This document shows, in pieces, positions 5,073 to 6,044 of a stretch of 6,044 bases of DNA. The DNA lies in the NCBI GenBank assembly GCA_003353825.1, contig PIVW01000364.1, positions 1 through 6,044 of the forward strand, read 5' to 3'. Origin of the DNA: Chloroflexota bacterium (lineage in GTDB: Bacteria > Chloroflexota > Anaerolineae > J102). The position numbers were made by a program, and so were the translations under genes. The notes beneath the pieces were generated by a model. The model was not told where the DNA came from. It saw only the letters and a list, made by a program, of their open reading frames with translations, and searched no databases. How positions within the stretch are numbered: the first letter of the stretch is position 1; each line of letters opens with the position of its first letter.

Positions 5073-5984
5073 GCTTTGCCCACCATCGGTGGAGACAAAC
5101 ACGCCACGTTTTGGCGCATATTTGCCCTGTTTTGAGCCATGGGTGGCATTGGTTGTAGAGGCGTAGACGATATTGCTGTTCTGTGGGTGAACGATGATGG
5201 CAGAAACGACCATGCCTTCGAATTCAGTCCTCCCCAACACCGTCCAGCTCTGGCCGCCATCTGTGGTTTTAAGCACGCCAATGCCGTAAGACCCTCCGAT
5301 CTCTCCGCTCCCGGCATACAGTGTATTAGGATTGTTGGGATCGATGGCCAGGCTATGGGTGGCCATGATCGGTTGATCGTCGGTCAGTGGAGTAAAGCTG
5401 TTGCCGCCGTCGCTGCTCTTCCAAATACCGCCGGTTGCTGTTGCAACATAGAGTATGTTGGCATTGTTGGGATGGAAGACGATGGCCTTGATACGGCCGC
5501 TGAGATCGGCTCGCCAGGTATCACAATCGGATTGTATGCAACTACTAATGCCAAGTGAGCCCTGTTTGATGGGTGAGGGCCCTAAAGATTGCCAGCTCTG
5601 TGCCAGCGACTGGCTTGCAATCTGATTGCGAGCTTGCTGCAATGCCTTGGTATTGGCAGCGGGTGGGATGGTTTCTAAGGGATAGGAGCGCTGATCCCAA
5701 AACCAGTCACGGCGCCCGTCCGGAACATCGATCCGCACTCCTTCTACCGGTGGTCGCCCGCGCGCCAGGCTGAAAATGCGCTGGGTATCAGGATCGGGCT
5801 TGATTCGGTCGAATTGCGCTTGTTCGGGTGAGATCTCCATGGCCCAGGCACCTGCTTCGGCCTGTGGAGACTCGATTATCTGCATCTCGTAGCGCTCGCC
5901 ACGTATGGCCAAGGCCAGCACGACCAGGCGCTTACAGCGCCAACATCGACAAAGTTTTGTCGATATTTGAATTTTGTCCAACAC
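5070..5984 (-). CDS. propeller gene, 5' fragment: pro-region and first three Asp-boxes
   Basis: Open frame of 304 residues ending at an in-frame TGA. An upstream TGA at 6003-6005 limits the start. The GTG at 5984 gives an odd N-terminus (a CxCxxC stretch, then RLVVLALAI, then charged RGER) that is too short for a standard signal peptide. The next Met, residue 34 (base 5885), begins MQIIESPQ and lacks any leader. Residues 92-107 (RDWFWDQRSYPLETIP) form a Trp-rich pro-segment. WQSLGPSPI (131-139) marks the usual entry into the propeller. Asp-boxes follow at 187-197, 238-247 and 296 onward, the last cut just before its Trp. The protein fold is clear; the start is not. With a signal peptide expected for this class, the 5' end may also be damaged. 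Confidence 0.7.
   Translation of the reverse strand: MLDKIQISTKLCRCWRCKRLVVLALAIRGERYEMQIIESPQAEAGAWAMEISPEQAQFDRIKPDPDTQRIFSLARGRPPVEGVRIDVPDGRRDWFWDQRSYPLETIPPAANTKALQQARNQIASQSLAQSWQSLGPSPIKQGSLGISSCIQSDCDTWRADLSGRIKAIVFHPNNANILYVATATGGIWKSSDGGNSFTPLTDDQPIMATHSLAIDPNNPNTLYAGSGEIGGSYGIGVLKTTDGGQSWTVLGRTEFEGMVVSAIIVHPQNSNIVYASTTNATHGSKQGKYAPKRGVFVSTDGGQS
5927..5941. repeat. perfect inverted repeat, six-base arms
   Basis: GGCGCT, TAC, AGCGCC on the + strand. It lies three bases from a longer palindrome and near the uncertain start of the propeller gene. It could be an RNA hairpin or a protein-binding site. No T run follows, so it is not a good terminator. Confidence 0.5.
5945..5964. promoter_or_regulatory. 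perfect palindrome, candidate operator of the propeller gene
   Basis: ATCGACAAAGTTTTGTCGAT has nine-base arms around a two-base centre. Two-fold symmetry over 20 bases is typical of sites for dimeric regulators. It overlaps the longest possible propeller reading frame (start GTG 5984). If it is an operator, the true start is likely downstream, for example ATG 5885. The symmetry is certain; the role is inferred. Confidence 0.4.
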
Positions 5985-6044
5985 AAAACACCCGCGACGA
6001 ATTCATACTTTCGTCCAGGGCTTCTTTCTTCGGTATTCAGCACA
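5985..6044. other. region upstream of the propeller gene, nothing recognised
   Basis: No gene or clear promoter is visible in these last bases. On the - strand an ATG at 6004-6006 is preceded by GGACGAAAGT, but its frame stops after 24 codons. It matches the propeller frame neither before nor after. Confidence 0.4.

Larger units (their letters stand above)
2104..5984 (-). pseudogene. disrupted secreted-type Asp-box beta-propeller protein with Thr/Pro linkers
   Basis: One long - strand gene, broken by two in-frame TGA codons (5070-5072 and 2428-2430), one frameshift (4097-4098) and loss of its C-terminus near 2104. Across the repaired frame the order is: an N-terminal pro-region; a propeller with about eleven Asp-boxes (pattern S/T-x-D/N-G-G-x-S/T-W); a Thr/Pro linker; YLPMNLK; a second linker; a beta domain with two Cys; a third linker; a carboxypeptidase-regulatory-like domain; an FN3-like module; a fourth linker; and a second carboxypeptidase-regulatory-like domain cut short. 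The propeller belongs to the sortilin/BNR/Ycf48-like superfamily, whose members mostly bind proteins or glycans. The Thr/Pro linkers plus a YLP motif are typical of Chloroflexota extracellular proteins (known style; the assignment here is inferred). No clear signal peptide is seen. The start is unsure: GTG at 5984 is the longest choice, and ATG at 5885 is the first ATG. Three lesions in one gene suggest a pseudogene or poor-quality sequence. Confidence 0.8.

Overview
The window looks like two unrelated pieces of DNA joined at about position 1969/1970, with about 134 bases of unassigned DNA at the join. The left piece (1-1969) resembles a gammaproteobacterium. It has compact + strand genes, an ATGA stop/start overlap, a sampled GC near 47%, and protein families typical of that class. 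The right piece (about 2104-6044) carries one large - strand gene. Its protein style is typical of secreted Chloroflexota proteins: Asp-box beta-propeller, Thr/Pro linkers, and a YLP-type motif beside a linker. Both taxonomic assignments are inferences from protein style. No rRNA, tRNA, CRISPR array or recognisable transposase is visible.

Left to right: (1) the last 78 codons of a UvrD/RecB-like helicase-nuclease, with the C-terminal PD-(D/E)XK nuclease motifs; (2) a complete glutathione S-transferase-like gene whose ATG overlaps the helicase stop codon; (3) a 280-base gap with a good sigma70-like promoter and a structured leader; (4) a class I DAHP synthase that is excellent up to residue 256 and then stops one codon later, about 95 residues short, without two of its metal ligands; (5) an orphan GC-rich segment of about 134 bases (about 62% GC where counted) that continues neither neighbour; (6) a - strand gene of about 3.9 kb for a multi-domain secreted-type protein.

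The - strand gene is not intact. Read from its 5' end it has an in-frame TGA in place of an Asp-box tryptophan (5070-5072), a one-base frameshift at an A run (4097-4098 on the + strand), a second in-frame TGA (2428-2430), and loss of its C-terminus at the junction. With these repaired it would read as a propeller with about 11 Asp-boxes, then a Thr/Pro linker, a YLPMNLK motif, a Cys-containing beta domain of about 100 residues, a carboxypeptidase-regulatory-like domain, an FN3-like module, a long Thr/Pro linker, and a second carboxypeptidase-regulatory-like domain.

The genes on the two sides do not form a pathway. The left side is housekeeping (DNA repair, a GST, entry to the shikimate pathway). 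The right side is a decayed or poorly sequenced surface/secreted protein gene. The main point for a reader is the chimeric structure. It may be an assembly or amplification chimera or, less likely, a real rearrangement. Secondary points are the two adjacent perfect inverted repeats at the 5' end of the propeller gene and the leader hairpins before the DAHP synthase. I see no convincing new defence, mobile or metabolic system here.
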